The notes: generated by a model not told the origin, from the sequence alone. A DNA stretch of 64,000 nt from Palsa-295 sp963781105 (GCA_963781105.1 CAWAED010000012.1:186001-250000), one strand, 5' to 3'. Positions 1 through 8,463 are shown, counted from the first letter of the stretch. Numbers and translations: made by a program.

Positions 1-47
1 TTGCGTTGAGATGTCTGGTTTTGTGACCATTGCAAAACTCCCTGAGT

Positions 48-332
48 TTACTCGCGCGCGCCGCCGGCAATCGAAGGCACGATGCTTACGGTATCGCCTT
101 CGCGCAGCGGCGTCTGGTCCTTCTGCATGTAGCGGATGTCTTCGTCATTTACATAGACGTTCACGAAGCTGCGCAGGCGCCCATCATCGGAATACAAATG
201 CTTCTTGAGTTCCTTGAAGCGATCCGTCAAGGCGCTGAGAGCCTCGCCCACAGTGCCGGCTTGTAACTGGACGCTTTCCTGTTTTTCCGCATAGGCGCGC
301 AGCGGCGTCGGGATGATTACCTTTACTGCCAT
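48..332 (-). CDS. cysO: CysO-like sulfur carrier (ThiS/MoaD fold) with C-terminal extension
   Basis: A 94-residue ubiquitin-like ThiS/MoaD-family protein. Such proteins are adenylated and thiocarboxylated at a C-terminal Gly-Gly and donate sulfide. Here the Gly-Gly is residues 90-91 and is followed by Ala-Arg-Glu, so the chain must be trimmed before it can carry sulfur. The gene lies 54 nt downstream of a JAMM peptidase gene and of a cysM-type synthase gene, the same three partners as the mycobacterial CysO-Mec-CysM cysteine pathway. The start at 332 is chosen because AGGAGG (345-340) is 7 nt away; the ATG at 338 is too close to that site. No gene is visible in 1-47. Confidence 0.85.
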   Translation of the reverse strand: MAVKVIIPTPLRAYAEKQESVQLQAGTVGEALSALTDRFKELKKHLYSDDGRLRSFVNVYVNDEDIRYMQKDQTPLREGDTVSIVPSIAGGARE

Positions 333-386
333 TCGCATTCCTCCTGATGATTCAAATCCTGCGGAAAAAGGTCCCGTAAAGCTCAA

Positions 387-836
387 TTAGATGCTCGCCG
401 AATGCGCCGAGGATTCAATCGCCTCGGAGTCGTAGGCTGTACGATCGTCGCGCAATCGCCAGGAATTCATATCGCACGGCTGGCCGGATTGCACGCTGAT
501 GATGATGTAACTGTACCAGGGCCACGCATGATCGCGATCGTACTCGCTGGGGCGGGCTGGATGATCCGGGTGCGAATGATACCAGCCGATCAGCTCGAGA
601 TTTTGCGCGCGCGCGGTCTTCTCGGCGAGGCGGACGTCTTCCGACGTCACTTCGAAACGATTCCGCGGCGAATCGTCGCGACGATTGGCCAGCGGCATTA
701 GATCCAGGACTTCGCGCGCGTCTTCGCCATCACGGCCGAGAATTGCACCGCAACACTCGTGTGGGTAGGTTTCCACGCCGTGCGCGCGAATGCGTCCGGC
801 GAGAGGCTCGGTAATTTTCAGAACGAAGCCGCTCAC
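387..836 (-). CDS. mec: JAMM/MPN metallopeptidase (Mec-like)
   Basis: 149 residues with a complete zinc-peptidase JAMM signature: Glu27 in ECCGAILG, then His87-Ser-His89-Pro, Ser97 and Asp100 (HxHPx6SxxD). Bacterial and archaeal members hydrolyse bonds after the Gly-Gly of ubiquitin-like sulfur carriers. In the mycobacterial pathway the enzyme releases cysteine from the CysO-cysteine adduct. The start overlaps the end of the upstream synthase gene by 4 nt, so the two are almost certainly co-translated. In this locus the enzyme may have two jobs (inference): trimming the three residues beyond Gly-Gly of the carrier, and freeing the finished cysteine. It contains no signal peptide and should be cytosolic. 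Confidence 0.88.
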   Translation of the reverse strand: MSGFVLKITEPLAGRIRAHGVETYPHECCGAILGRDGEDAREVLDLMPLANRRDDSPRNRFEVTSEDVRLAEKTARAQNLELIGWYHSHPDHPARPSEYDRDHAWPWYSYIIISVQSGQPCDMNSWRLRDDRTAYDSEAIESSAHSASI

Positions 837-1813
837 GCTTCGCTCCAGAAACGCTCGGTGAGATATTTTTCGCCCGAGTCAGGGAATATCGTGACGATGA
901 CGGCTCGCTCGCCCGGCGGCAATTTTCGCGCGATATCCATGCAGGCCCACAGCGCTGCTCCCGAACTTACACCTGCGAGAATTCCTTCTTCGCGCGCGAG
1001 CCGCCTGACGAGCTTCTGGGCATCTTCGGTGCGCACGGCCATGTCTTGGTCGGCGAGCTTGGAATCGTAGATGCGCGGGACGATTGCGGTGGCCATGTGT
1101 TTCAAACCTTCCAGGCCATGAAATCCCGAGTCGGGCTGAAAACTGATGCAGCGGACCGCGGGGTTCAGCTCCTTCAGGCGGCGAGTTGTGCCGACGAATG
1201 TGCCGCTGGTGCCCAGGCCTGCGATGAAATGCGTGATGCGTCCCTGCGTTTGCTGCCAAATTTCCGGCGCAGTGGTGGCGTAGTGAGCGGCGGGATTCGC
1301 GGGGTTGCTATATTGATCCGGGTAAAAATATTTTTCGCGGTCTGACTGGTATATTTCCTGCACGCGCCGGATGGCGCCGTCGGTGCCTTCATCGCCCGGC
1401 GTGTAGACGATTTCGACGCCGTAGGCTTGCAGAATTTGTTTGCGCTCGGGCGACGCGCTGGAGGGAAGGCAAAGTTTGACGCGGTAGCCCAACGCCGCAC
1501 CAATCATGGCGTAGGCGATTCCGGTGTTTCCGCTGGTGGCATCTAAAATCGTTTTGCCCGGACGCAGCGCGCCGGTGCGTTCGCCTTCCCGAATCATCGA
1601 ATAGGCGGGGCGATCCTTTACGGAACCGCCGGGATTGAACCATTCCGCTTTGGCGTAAAATTCGGCGTTCGGGAAGGCGGCGACGATGCGCTCGAGGCGC
1701 AGGAGCGGCGTGCTGCCGATACGATCGAGTAGGCGTACGCCCGCCTCGGCCTTCGCGGCATCGGAGGCGGAGACGACCGACGATTTGTTCGCAGCGTTCA
1801 AATTCAGTGGCAC
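833..1813 (-). CDS. cysM: PLP-dependent cysteine synthase (CysM-type)
   Basis: 326 residues of the fold-type II PLP family. The Schiff-base lysine is Lys66 in GGSVKDRPA, the substrate-carboxylate loop is TSGNTGIA (residues 93-100), and the PLP-phosphate loop is GLGTSGT (198-204). Family members make cysteine from an activated serine and a sulfide donor. The downstream JAMM and sulfur-carrier genes imply that the donor is a protein thiocarboxylate, as in the mycobacterial CysM route, rather than free sulfide; that is inference from context. The GTG start at 1813 has no good ribosome-binding site, and a start a few codons further in is possible. First gene of a three-gene operon. Confidence 0.88.
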   Translation of the reverse strand: MPLNLNAANKSSVVSASDAAKAEAGVRLLDRIGSTPLLRLERIVAAFPNAEFYAKAEWFNPGGSVKDRPAYSMIREGERTGALRPGKTILDATSGNTGIAYAMIGAALGYRVKLCLPSSASPERKQILQAYGVEIVYTPGDEGTDGAIRRVQEIYQSDREKYFYPDQYSNPANPAAHYATTAPEIWQQTQGRITHFIAGLGTSGTFVGTTRRLKELNPAVRCISFQPDSGFHGLEGLKHMATAIVPRIYDSKLADQDMAVRTEDAQKLVRRLAREEGILAGVSSGAALWACMDIARKLPPGERAVIVTIFPDSGEKYLTERFWSEA

Positions 1814-2014
1814 CTAAAACCGCAATTTGACAAGATTGTTCCGGATGAGCTCCGCCCCTGGATATTTTAGATGCGGGAAGAACTCAACGTATTCAGCTTA
1901 TTTGAAGCAGTTCGCCGCGATCGCTGCGCGTGTGCGAGTCGTTTCGGAACACGCGGCCAATATATTCGCACAGCAGCCGGGAGCGAGCAATCTCCGAAGG
2001 CTCTGATTTTTACA

Positions 2015-2044
2015 TTTACAGACAGCGTGTTGAACCCCTATGCT
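2015..2044 (+). promoter_or_regulatory. Probable sigma70-type promoter
   Basis: TTTACA at 2015-2020, an 18-nt spacer, then TATGCT at 2039-2044. Transcription would begin only a few bases before the ATG at 2054, so the next gene may be leaderless although a GGAG also precedes its start. Confidence 0.4.
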
Positions 2045-2053
2045 GGAGCAACC

Positions 2054-2494
2054 ATGTGGTACGTCAACAAACTATTCGATCAGCCTGCAGTGGAATCGCT
2101 TTCGGCCAAGGGTTTTCTAGTTCGCAATTCGGGCGGAGTGGTGCGCATCGAGAAATACGATTGCGGCGGGGAGCTGCGCAAGACGCCCGAGGGCCGATTT
2201 CAGATGACCGAAATTCCCTGCATCATGATGCAGGGGCAGTTCACGACGCTGTGGGACGCCGGTTATCAGAAATTTTTGATTGGGCACGAGGGCAAGAAAT
2301 TTCCGGTGCACGTGGGACAACTGCGGAATTTGCGGCTCTTCAATGAGGAATTACGGACGGCGCTGGCCGTGCCGACTTATTACAACGAAGCGCTTGGCTC
2401 AACCTGTGCTTACAGCGTTTATGATCGCGTGAAGGGCCGGCCGGGCGATGTGCCGGATGAAAGTGTGGGAGCTCACGAAGAGGCTGAGCACTAA
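2054..2494 (+). CDS. Conserved-looking hypothetical protein
   Basis: 146 residues, no signal peptide or membrane segment. I do not recognise the family. The start at 2054 is preferred because GGAG lies 5 nt upstream and the chain from there reads as a compact soluble protein, whereas codons before it (open back to 1871) look non-coding. The sequence has four cysteines or fewer and no obvious catalytic motif. It is transcribed divergently from the cysM operon and stands alone; the next gene is on the other strand. Confidence 0.6.
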   Translation: MWYVNKLFDQPAVESLSAKGFLVRNSGGVVRIEKYDCGGELRKTPEGRFQMTEIPCIMMQGQFTTLWDAGYQKFLIGHEGKKFPVHVGQLRNLRLFNEELRTALAVPTYYNEALGSTCAYSVYDRVKGRPGDVPDESVGAHEEAEH

Positions 2495-2550
2495 GTTCGC
2501 CTCCCGTCTGTGCCGCGCCCTGTAGGATCCAGTTGAAAGTTCTTTCCTCA

Positions 2551-3018
2551 CTATTTGTGTGCGTCTTGAAGTTGCCGGCGCAGGCGCGCGACATCCACTC
2601 GATGCTGTGCGAAAAATTGCGAGCCGACAAATATTACCGGGACGTCGTTGGTGTAGCGGTCCAGCAGGATCGGGTCATCGTCAATGTCCACTTCGTGGAG
2701 CTTCGCACCGAATTCAGCGAGTAGCGGCACCATCGTGGCTTTGGCCTCTTCGCATAGATGGCAGCCTTCGCGCATGTACATGGTGATGTCGAGAGACCCC
2801 ACGATTGCGAGGCGACCATCCTCGGTTCGCTGATAAAAATCGCTGCCCCCCTGTGGCTTCAGCAGTCCTTGCTTCACGAGATCCGTTACCGCGTCCAGCA
2901 CAGCCTCGCGTTCCGTGGGGGCGTTGCCGCCGACGAATTCGAATAACGTATGGAGATCGAGCGAGTCCCGCTCGATTTGATCGAAGGCTGCGAGTATTCG
3001 TCGTGCGGTGCTTTCCAT
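2551..3018 (-). CDS. Winged-helix-like plus glutaredoxin-like protein
   Basis: 155 residues in two parts. Residues 1-75 form a helical, winged-helix-like segment (helix-rich, ending in a DFYQRTEDGR wing-like turn). Residues 77-155 are a glutaredoxin-like thioredoxin fold of the DUF836 kind, starting TMYMREGCHLCEEA with a C86-H-L-C89 redox motif and a later cis-Pro segment NDVPVIF. The fold suggests a thiol-disulfide role in the cytosol; substrate unknown. The ATG at 3018 lacks a clear ribosome-binding site, so the start is uncertain, but an upstream start would run into the DinB gene that ends at 3066. Likely co-transcribed with that gene (47-nt gap). Confidence 0.7.
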   Translation of the reverse strand: MESTARRILAAFDQIERDSLDLHTLFEFVGGNAPTEREAVLDAVTDLVKQGLLKPQGGSDFYQRTEDGRLAIVGSLDITMYMREGCHLCEEAKATMVPLLAEFGAKLHEVDIDDDPILLDRYTNDVPVIFVGSQFFAQHRVDVARLRRQLQDAHK

Positions 3019-3065
3019 GTGATTCGCGGTAGCCGAGAGTTCCCGCTGCGCCTGACTTGTATCGA

Positions 3066-3599
3066 CTAAGGCTTGATCGTGTAGAACTGCTGGAACGGGC
3101 CAATCGCCGGGAAAAATGCGCGCGAGCGAAAGAGTTCGGCAATCTGGCGAATGTGGCCGAGATCGTGGAACGCCCACTCATTCATCAATTGGCCGATGGT
3201 GACGCGGCCGATATTGCTGTGCTGGCCGCTGCGTCCCAAAACGGAGATCGGCACGTAGCGCAGCGCGGAGAGGGTGCGGTCGCGTTCGTGGCAGAATTTT
3301 TTCAGATTTTCGCGCGCCTTGGAGCCTGAATACTTGCCTGCCGCGTAGGCGGCGTTCTGATCGTATTCTACGAGCGTCGGATTGTTTTTCTCCATCATCA
3401 GCTGGACGCGTTCGCGAAAACCGACGACTTCCACGTCGGCCAGGTGCGCGAGAACTTCGTTAATGGACCAGCGGTCCGCCGCGGGCTTCCAATGCAGCTG
3501 CTCATCGTTGGCGGACCACACGATTTTTTCGATGATGATTGGAGTTTGCTCCAGAACAGCGAGGCCCGGCAGAGCGTCCGGACTTGGAGAAGCGGCCAT
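3066..3599 (-). CDS. DinB-family metal-dependent protein
   Basis: 177 residues of the DinB_2 four-helix-bundle family, which includes thiol-dependent S-transferases and many uncharacterised proteins. The expected metal-binding histidines are visible: His52 in LAHLADVE, and His145 and His149 in FHDLGHIRQ. The start at 3599 is supported by GGGAGGG 4 nt upstream; the longer open frame back to 3749 would overlap the divergent gene's promoter region and is not convincing. No substrate can be inferred. It precedes the glutaredoxin-like gene, which fits a thiol-linked role (inference). Confidence 0.8.
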   Translation of the reverse strand: MAASPSPDALPGLAVLEQTPIIIEKIVWSANDEQLHWKPAADRWSINEVLAHLADVEVVGFRERVQLMMEKNNPTLVEYDQNAAYAAGKYSGSKARENLKKFCHERDRTLSALRYVPISVLGRSGQHSNIGRVTIGQLMNEWAFHDLGHIRQIAELFRSRAFFPAIGPFQQFYTIKP

Positions 3600-3747
3600 G
3601 AAACCCTCCCGAAAAGCATTCAGAATTTCTTTTATACCGCACTCGGAGAAGGTTGTCGAAGGCGGGCTTGTGCCGCTGACCCGCGCGTGGTACACCGGAA
3701 AGCGATGATGCAACGCCGAAAACAGGCGCTGCGAGGTGCGATTCGTC

Positions 3748-4107
3748 ATGGCTTCCGTGCTGGCTTTTGTGGATGACTTATTTTTTCAGGCAAAAATCCT
3801 GGAGACGGCAAAGCATGCGGGCGTGGACGTGCGAACGTTTACGACTGCCGATGCGCTTCTCTCGGAAATCAGAAAGCAGACGCCGAAGCTGGTGATTGTG
3901 GATCTGAATGCGCACAACAAACCGCTGGACGCGATCGAATCGGTACGTTCTGCCGCGCCGGATGTGCCGCTGATCTCGTTTCTCTCGCACGTGCAAGTGG
4001 AACTCGCACAGCGCGCGAGCGCGGCGGGAAGTTCGCGGGTGATGCCGCGCTCGCAATTCACGCGGGAGCTTGCAACCATCCTGGCGCAGGCGAAATCTCA
4101 ATCGTGA
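3748..4107 (+). CDS. Atypical response-regulator receiver domain
   Basis: 119 residues, a stand-alone CheY-like receiver. The acidic pair (Asp9-Asp10) and a phospho-acceptor candidate (Asp52 in LVIVDLNA) are present, and a Ser lies in LISFLSH at the switch position. The conserved Lys of the last strand is missing: the corresponding segment reads SRVMPRSQF. Phosphotransfer-driven switching is therefore doubtful, and it may be a pseudo-receiver. The start at 3748 has GAGGTG 9 nt upstream. Its stop codon overlaps the start of the following secreted-protein gene, so the two are translationally coupled. Confidence 0.7.
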   Translation: MASVLAFVDDLFFQAKILETAKHAGVDVRTFTTADALLSEIRKQTPKLVIVDLNAHNKPLDAIESVRSAAPDVPLISFLSHVQVELAQRASAAGSSRVMPRSQFTRELATILAQAKSQS

Positions 4108-5069
4108 TGAAGAAAGAAAATCTGCGCTTTCCGCGGATCGTTTGTTGCCTGGTGCCCTTGGCATTGGCACTCTCGCTTCCCGGCGATGCTCGGGGCCAGC
4201 ATTCGAGTGGGCAAGAGCATGTGCAAACCAGCGCAACTCCTGCCGACAAGGACCCCGCCGCGGCGCTGGCTGACGTACTGTCAGCCGCCTGCCGCGCGAA
4301 CCAGACCGAGTTTTCGAATTATCTGACGGGCGATAACGGCGCGGCATTTCGCGCACTGCCGGAGACACAACGCAGCGCCTTGATGAAGCGACTTTCGCTG
4401 GCGGACAGCCCAGGCAGGCCACTGCTTTCCTCCGATGACCACAATCACATCGTGCTGTTTTGCCGCGCGCCGGAAACCTCCGTGGAGTTCCGGTTCGGCG
4501 CAGCGCGAGTGCACGAAAATCTGGCATTCATTCCGGTGAACGTGGTGAACGGAGAAGAGGCCGATTTTGGACTGGTGCGTGAAGCGGGCGGATGGCGGTT
4601 GCTTTCGCTGGGTTTGGTGCTCCTAGACGTCCCGCAGCTGTCGAAGGAATGGGCGCAGCAGGACCTCGCCGCGCACGAGGACGCGATTGTCGCCGCCCTT
4701 CATTCGCTCGCCGAAGCAATCCAGACGTACCGAAATGCGTTTGGCAAGCTGCCCGAATCGCTGGCCGAACTTGGCCCGGCGCCGCCGAACCAAGTTTCTC
4801 CCGAACAAGCCTCACTGGTACCGGCGGGCCTCGCCGCTGGAAAACAGGACGGCTACGTCTTCCGTTATCGCATCGCGCCCGACGCGAATGGCAACGACAA
4901 AGATTTCGAACTGGCGGCCACTCCGGCACCCTACGGGAATCTGGGGCGGCGATCTTTTTTCATGGACATCGAGGGAAAAGTTCACGGAGACGACAAGCAC
5001 GGCGCGGTGGCGACGTACGAGGATCCATTGATCGCCGGTGAAAAAGCTCCGGTTGAAAAGTCAGAGTGA
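4107..5069 (+). CDS. Secreted hypothetical protein with pseudopilin-like C-terminal part
   Basis: 320 residues. An N-terminal signal peptide (basic MKKENLRFPR, then a hydrophobic stretch to about residue 28) sends it out of the cytosol. Residues 40-180 are an unrecognised domain. Residues about 190-310 contain a long helix and a GKLPESLAEL-type segment followed by beta strands, resembling the periplasmic part of type II pseudopilins, but without the pilin-type N-terminus. The start (ATG at 4107; GTG at 4104 is the alternative) overlaps the TGA of the receiver gene. Function unknown. Confidence 0.6.
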   Translation: MKKENLRFPRIVCCLVPLALALSLPGDARGQHSSGQEHVQTSATPADKDPAAALADVLSAACRANQTEFSNYLTGDNGAAFRALPETQRSALMKRLSLADSPGRPLLSSDDHNHIVLFCRAPETSVEFRFGAARVHENLAFIPVNVVNGEEADFGLVREAGGWRLLSLGLVLLDVPQLSKEWAQQDLAAHEDAIVAALHSLAEAIQTYRNAFGKLPESLAELGPAPPNQVSPEQASLVPAGLAAGKQDGYVFRYRIAPDANGNDKDFELAATPAPYGNLGRRSFFMDIEGKVHGDDKHGAVATYEDPLIAGEKAPVEKSE

Positions 5070-5092
5070 CATTTCACGGCCTCGGGTATAAT
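5066..5092 (+). promoter_or_regulatory. Probable promoter of bioY
   Basis: A perfect TATAAT at 5087-5092, preceded by GTGACA at 5066-5071 (spacer 15 nt, shorter than ideal). It lies just past the previous stop codon and 60 nt before the bioY start. Confidence 0.5.
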
Positions 5093-5152
5093 GCCTTGAA
5101 GTTTCAGCGATTTCCGATGCGATTGCTGTGAACCTGCGAAAAAGGAATCTGG

Positions 5153-5761
5153 ATGTCACAATCGAGAGTTCTTGCTGACCAGATTTTTCCCCAAGAAGGG
5201 ATTGCGGCCGATACGGTGCGGATCGCCGCAGCGACTATCCTGCTGGCTCTGTGCGCGCATATCGCGATTCCTCTGCCTTGGACGCCCGTGCCAATCACCG
5301 GGCAGACTTTCGGCGTGTTGCTGGTCGGCGTGCTGTTGGGCGCGCGGCGCGGCAGCATCGCACTCGTACTTTATTTGCTGGAAGGCGCCGCGGGGCTTCC
5401 TGTTTTTCAGCCGCTGGGGCTGGTGGGACCGGCGCGTTTTCTGGGACCGACGGCTGGGTATCTGATTTCTTATCCTGTGGCGGCTTTCGTGACGGGCTGG
5501 CTAGTGGAACGCGGGGCGCAAATCGCAGGGGCACGCGCGGGAAATTCTCGCTTCGCCGCCTTTCCTCTAATTGGTGGGCTGATTTCAGGCGAGGCCATTA
5601 TTTTCGCCGGAGGTTGCGCGTGGTTGGCTGTGGGGTTGGGATTCGGTTGGAAGCTTGCGCTGGAACAGGGCGTGTTGCCGTTCGTTCCAGGTGAAATCGT
5701 CAAGCTTGCGACGCTCGTAGCGGCAGTTGGAGGGTTCCAGCTCTTCCGGCGAAGGTCTTAG
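5153..5761 (+). CDS. bioY: Biotin transporter S-component BioY
   Basis: 202 residues, about six hydrophobic segments, with BioY family hallmarks: an early PWTPVPITGQTFGVLLVG stretch, a GARRGSIALVLYLLEGAAGLP segment in the third helix region, and GPTAGYLISYP. BioY binds biotin in the inner membrane, alone or with an ECF energising module. No EcfAT genes are nearby, so it either works solo or shares a distant ATPase. A promoter lies 60 nt upstream. No BirA-type palindrome is evident in the short upstream region. Confidence 0.9.
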   Translation: MSQSRVLADQIFPQEGIAADTVRIAAATILLALCAHIAIPLPWTPVPITGQTFGVLLVGVLLGARRGSIALVLYLLEGAAGLPVFQPLGLVGPARFLGPTAGYLISYPVAAFVTGWLVERGAQIAGARAGNSRFAAFPLIGGLISGEAIIFAGGCAWLAVGLGFGWKLALEQGVLPFVPGEIVKLATLVAAVGGFQLFRRRS

Positions 5762-5824
5762 TTTAAATTTCGTCAGCCGAAGCTATTTGCTGATTTCTAT
5801 TTTTCGATTTTTGGGATTCTCGTT

Positions 5825-6259
5825 ATGCCCGCACAAACTGCCCCGCACAAGCAAACTCCCGAAGATGCGTTGCGCGCCGCGAATACGGGGTTTTACGCGG
5901 CTTTTGAATCGCTGGACCTAGCGGAAATGGAAGCGGTGTGGTCGCACGATGATGGCGTGACGTGCGTCCATCCGGGCTGGGATTTGCTGCTGGGGTGGGA
6001 TGAAGTGCGCGAACGGTGGGCGCGGCTATTCGCGAATGCGAAGCGCGTGCGCATTGCGTTGAGCGGAGTGTGGGTGCGGATTGAAGGCGACGTGGGCTGG
6101 GTTTCCTGCACGCAGCACGTGACCACCGCGTTTGCTGACGGCTTTGAGGACGCGATCGTCCAAACCACGAATATTTTCCTGCGGCAAGAAAACAGATGGC
6201 TGCTGGTGGCGCATCACGCGTCGCCACTGCCACCTTCCCCGCGTTCCCCGGTGCAGTGA
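5825..6259 (+). CDS. SnoaL/NTF2-like small protein
   Basis: 144 residues of the NTF2-like superfamily (SnoaL_3/DUF4440 type): an initial helix with FYAAFESLDLAEMEAVW, then HDDGVTCVHPGWDLLLGWDE and strands ending in a NIFLRQENRWLLVAHH hairpin. Such cone-shaped folds hold small ligands or act as isomerase-like enzymes, and no specific function follows. Cytosolic. It lies 37 nt before the alpha/beta hydrolase gene in the same orientation, so the two may share a transcript. Confidence 0.75.
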   Translation: MPAQTAPHKQTPEDALRAANTGFYAAFESLDLAEMEAVWSHDDGVTCVHPGWDLLLGWDEVRERWARLFANAKRVRIALSGVWVRIEGDVGWVSCTQHVTTAFADGFEDAIVQTTNIFLRQENRWLLVAHHASPLPPSPRSPVQ

Positions 6260-6296
6260 GAAATACACGACAGATCGCCCTTGGCGGAAATCCCCG

Positions 6297-7688
6297 ATGA
6301 TGATGAAAGCCGGAGTCTTGCCGTTCATTTTGTTTGTTTGCGCTGTTGCAAGTGTCGCCGCTTTCGGTGCGGTGCAGGAATCCGGCAAGCAGAATTCAGC
6401 GGCGGTGACCGCCGCGCAGCAGGTCATCCAGGAATTGGCGGCGGGGCAATTCGATAAGGTGGAAGCGCAATACGACGCGCGGATGGCGGCGGCTTTGCCT
6501 CCCGGAAAGCTCGCGGCTACGTGGCCGAGCTTGATCGAACAAGTAGGCGCTTTTCAATCCATCACGAACGCGCATGCGTCGAAAGTGCAGGGGCTCGACG
6601 TCGTCAGACTCGAGTGCAAATTTCAGAATGCAAGTCTGGAGGCCACGGTTGCGTTTGACAGCAACGGCAAAATCGCGGGATTGGGTTTCCGCCCGCACCA
6701 GGAGGAAGTGGCGGCGTGGACTCCGCCGGCATATGCGAAGGAAAGTACGTTTACCGAATTGCCGCTGACGCTGGAGAACGGAAAATTCGAACTGCCAGGA
6801 AAGTTGACGATTCCCAAGGGTAATGGACCGTTTCCTGCGGTCGTGCTGGTGCAGGGTTCCGGACCGCACGATGAAGACGAAACAGTGGGACCGAATAAAC
6901 CTTTCGCGGACCTGGCCTGGGGACTGGCGAGCCGGGGAGTCGCTGTCTACCGATACACGAAGCGCACTCAGCAATACGGATTGCAAAGCAGCGACGACCC
7001 GGCGAAATTAACGGTCGAGGACGAAGTGATCAGCGACGCGCGGGCTGCCGTTGCTTTAGTTGCGAAGCAACCCCACATTGATCCGAAGCAAGTTTTTCTG
7101 ATCGGACATAGCTTGGGAGCGTATCTGGCTCCGCGGATTGCGACCGATGACGCACAAATTGCGGGAATTGCGATGCTGGGAGCGAACACGCGTCCGCTGG
7201 AACAAGTGGTGCTGGAGCAGATTCATTATCTGGCTTCGTTGAACGGAACGCCGACCGAAGACGAGCAGAAACGAATCACGGCGGTCGAGGACGCGGTGAA
7301 GCAAATTGAAAGCCAAGATCTGAAACCCGGCGACGTGGTTCCTTTTCTGGGCGCGACGACCTATGGCGCTTACTGGCTCGACCTGCGCGGGTACGATCCG
7401 GTGAAAACAGCGCGCAAACTCAAAATCCCCATCCTGATTCTGCAAGGTGGACGCGACTACCAAGTGACGCCATCGAACTACGAGGCTTGGGCCGCTGCAA
7501 TCGGGAGACGCAGCAACGTCACGATGAAGATTTACCCGGATTTGAATCACCTTTTCATGGCGGGCAGCGGGCACTCCACCCCGGCGGAGTACGAACAGGC
7601 GGGACACGTTTCGGAAGCGGTGATTGACACGATCGCGACGTGGGTGCTGCCGAGTGAAAAACCGGGAACTTTGAAGCAAACGCCGTAG
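6297..7688 (+). CDS. Secreted DUF3887 - alpha/beta hydrolase
   Basis: 463 residues. Signal peptide at residues 1-28, a DUF3887 cone-like domain at about 35-130, then an alpha/beta-hydrolase domain from about 165 to the end. The nucleophile is Ser272 in GHSLGAY, an oxyanion-type VLVQGSGPHDEDE loop is at 183-195, and the catalytic His lies in DLNHLF near residue 420. The family covers exported esterases and peptidase-like dienelactone hydrolases; substrate unknown. Three ATGs in a row start at 6297; the first is used. The coding region ends 16 nt from a convergent gene. Confidence 0.85.
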   Translation: MMMKAGVLPFILFVCAVASVAAFGAVQESGKQNSAAVTAAQQVIQELAAGQFDKVEAQYDARMAAALPPGKLAATWPSLIEQVGAFQSITNAHASKVQGLDVVRLECKFQNASLEATVAFDSNGKIAGLGFRPHQEEVAAWTPPAYAKESTFTELPLTLENGKFELPGKLTIPKGNGPFPAVVLVQGSGPHDEDETVGPNKPFADLAWGLASRGVAVYRYTKRTQQYGLQSSDDPAKLTVEDEVISDARAAVALVAKQPHIDPKQVFLIGHSLGAYLAPRIATDDAQIAGIAMLGANTRPLEQVVLEQIHYLASLNGTPTEDEQKRITAVEDAVKQIESQDLKPGDVVPFLGATTYGAYWLDLRGYDPVKTARKLKIPILILQGGRDYQVTPSNYEAWAAAIGRRSNVTMKIYPDLNHLFMAGSGHSTPAEYEQAGHVSEAVIDTIATWVLPSEKPGTLKQTP

Positions 7689-7704
7689 CGGCGTCGCTAC
7701 CGCG

Positions 7705-8463
7705 TTAGGCCCCGCCCTTTCCCTCCAGAAATTTCGATAAACTCCCGGCGAAGTGCACAAAATCAGCTGGCATCATGATCACCGTAGTGCTGTTGTTCTC
7801 GGCTCCCACCTCGGCAACCATTTGCATACGTCGCAATTCAAGCGCTGCAGGGTTTCCCACCATCAACTGCGCGGCATCGGCTAGTTTCTGCGATGCCTCT
7901 AATTCGGCGTCCGCTTTGATGATCCGGGCGCGTTTTTCGCGCATCGCTTCCGCTTCCATTGCCATTACCCGCTGCATATCCTGCGGAATCTCCACGTCCT
8001 TCATTTCCAGCAATTCGACAGTTACTCCCCAGGCGCTCGTATTCTCAAGAACGTTTCTCTTCAGGAGGGCATTGATCTTGTCTCGCTCTTTCAAAACCTC
8101 GTCGAGATCGTGCTGTCCGATGACATTGCGCAGGCTTGTCAAGGCCACTTGTTGCACAGCCGCGCGGAAGTTCTCGACCGTGAGAACGGCTTTCTTGGGA
8201 TCGTTCACCCGAAACCAAAGAACTGCGTTTACCTTTACCGTGACGCTATCCCTGGTGATCGTTTCTTGTTGCTCAATGGGGTTGGTGACGACGCGCAGAT
8301 CGATACGAGTCTCGTTTTCGATCCCAAGTGGAATCAACCAGAACAATCCTGGTCCACGCAGGCTGTTGTAGCGACCCAGCCTAAATACAACCGCGCGCTG
8401 GTACTCACGCGCAATCCGAAGGCCTGAAACGAAAATCCCGCACAGGACAAGAAACAAAATCAC
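7705..8463 (-). CDS. Slipin / stomatin-like SPFH (band 7) protein
   Basis: 252 residues. A short hydrophobic N-terminus is followed by the SPFH core: REYQRAVVFRLGRY, GPGLFWLIP, then TRDSVTVKVNAVLWFRV and a charged helical C-terminal part rich in Ala, Glu and Lys. Slipins are membrane-tethered oligomers often paired with an NfeD protease-like partner; no nfeD is visible here. The start is a GTG at 8463 without a convincing ribosome-binding site. The N-terminus is slightly shorter than usual for the family, so a non-standard upstream start cannot be excluded. Confidence 0.85.
   Translation of the reverse strand: MILFLVLCGIFVSGLRIAREYQRAVVFRLGRYNSLRGPGLFWLIPLGIENETRIDLRVVTNPIEQQETITRDSVTVKVNAVLWFRVNDPKKAVLTVENFRAAVQQVALTSLRNVIGQHDLDEVLKERDKINALLKRNVLENTSAWGVTVELLEMKDVEIPQDMQRVMAMEAEAMREKRARIIKADAELEASQKLADAAQLMVGNPAALELRRMQMVAEVGAENNSTTVIMMPADFVHFAGSLSKFLEGKGGA

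Noticed and set aside
1871..2053. N-terminal extension of the hypothetical gene at 2054
   Set aside because: Residues before 2054 look non-coding and a ribosome-binding site stands directly before 2054.
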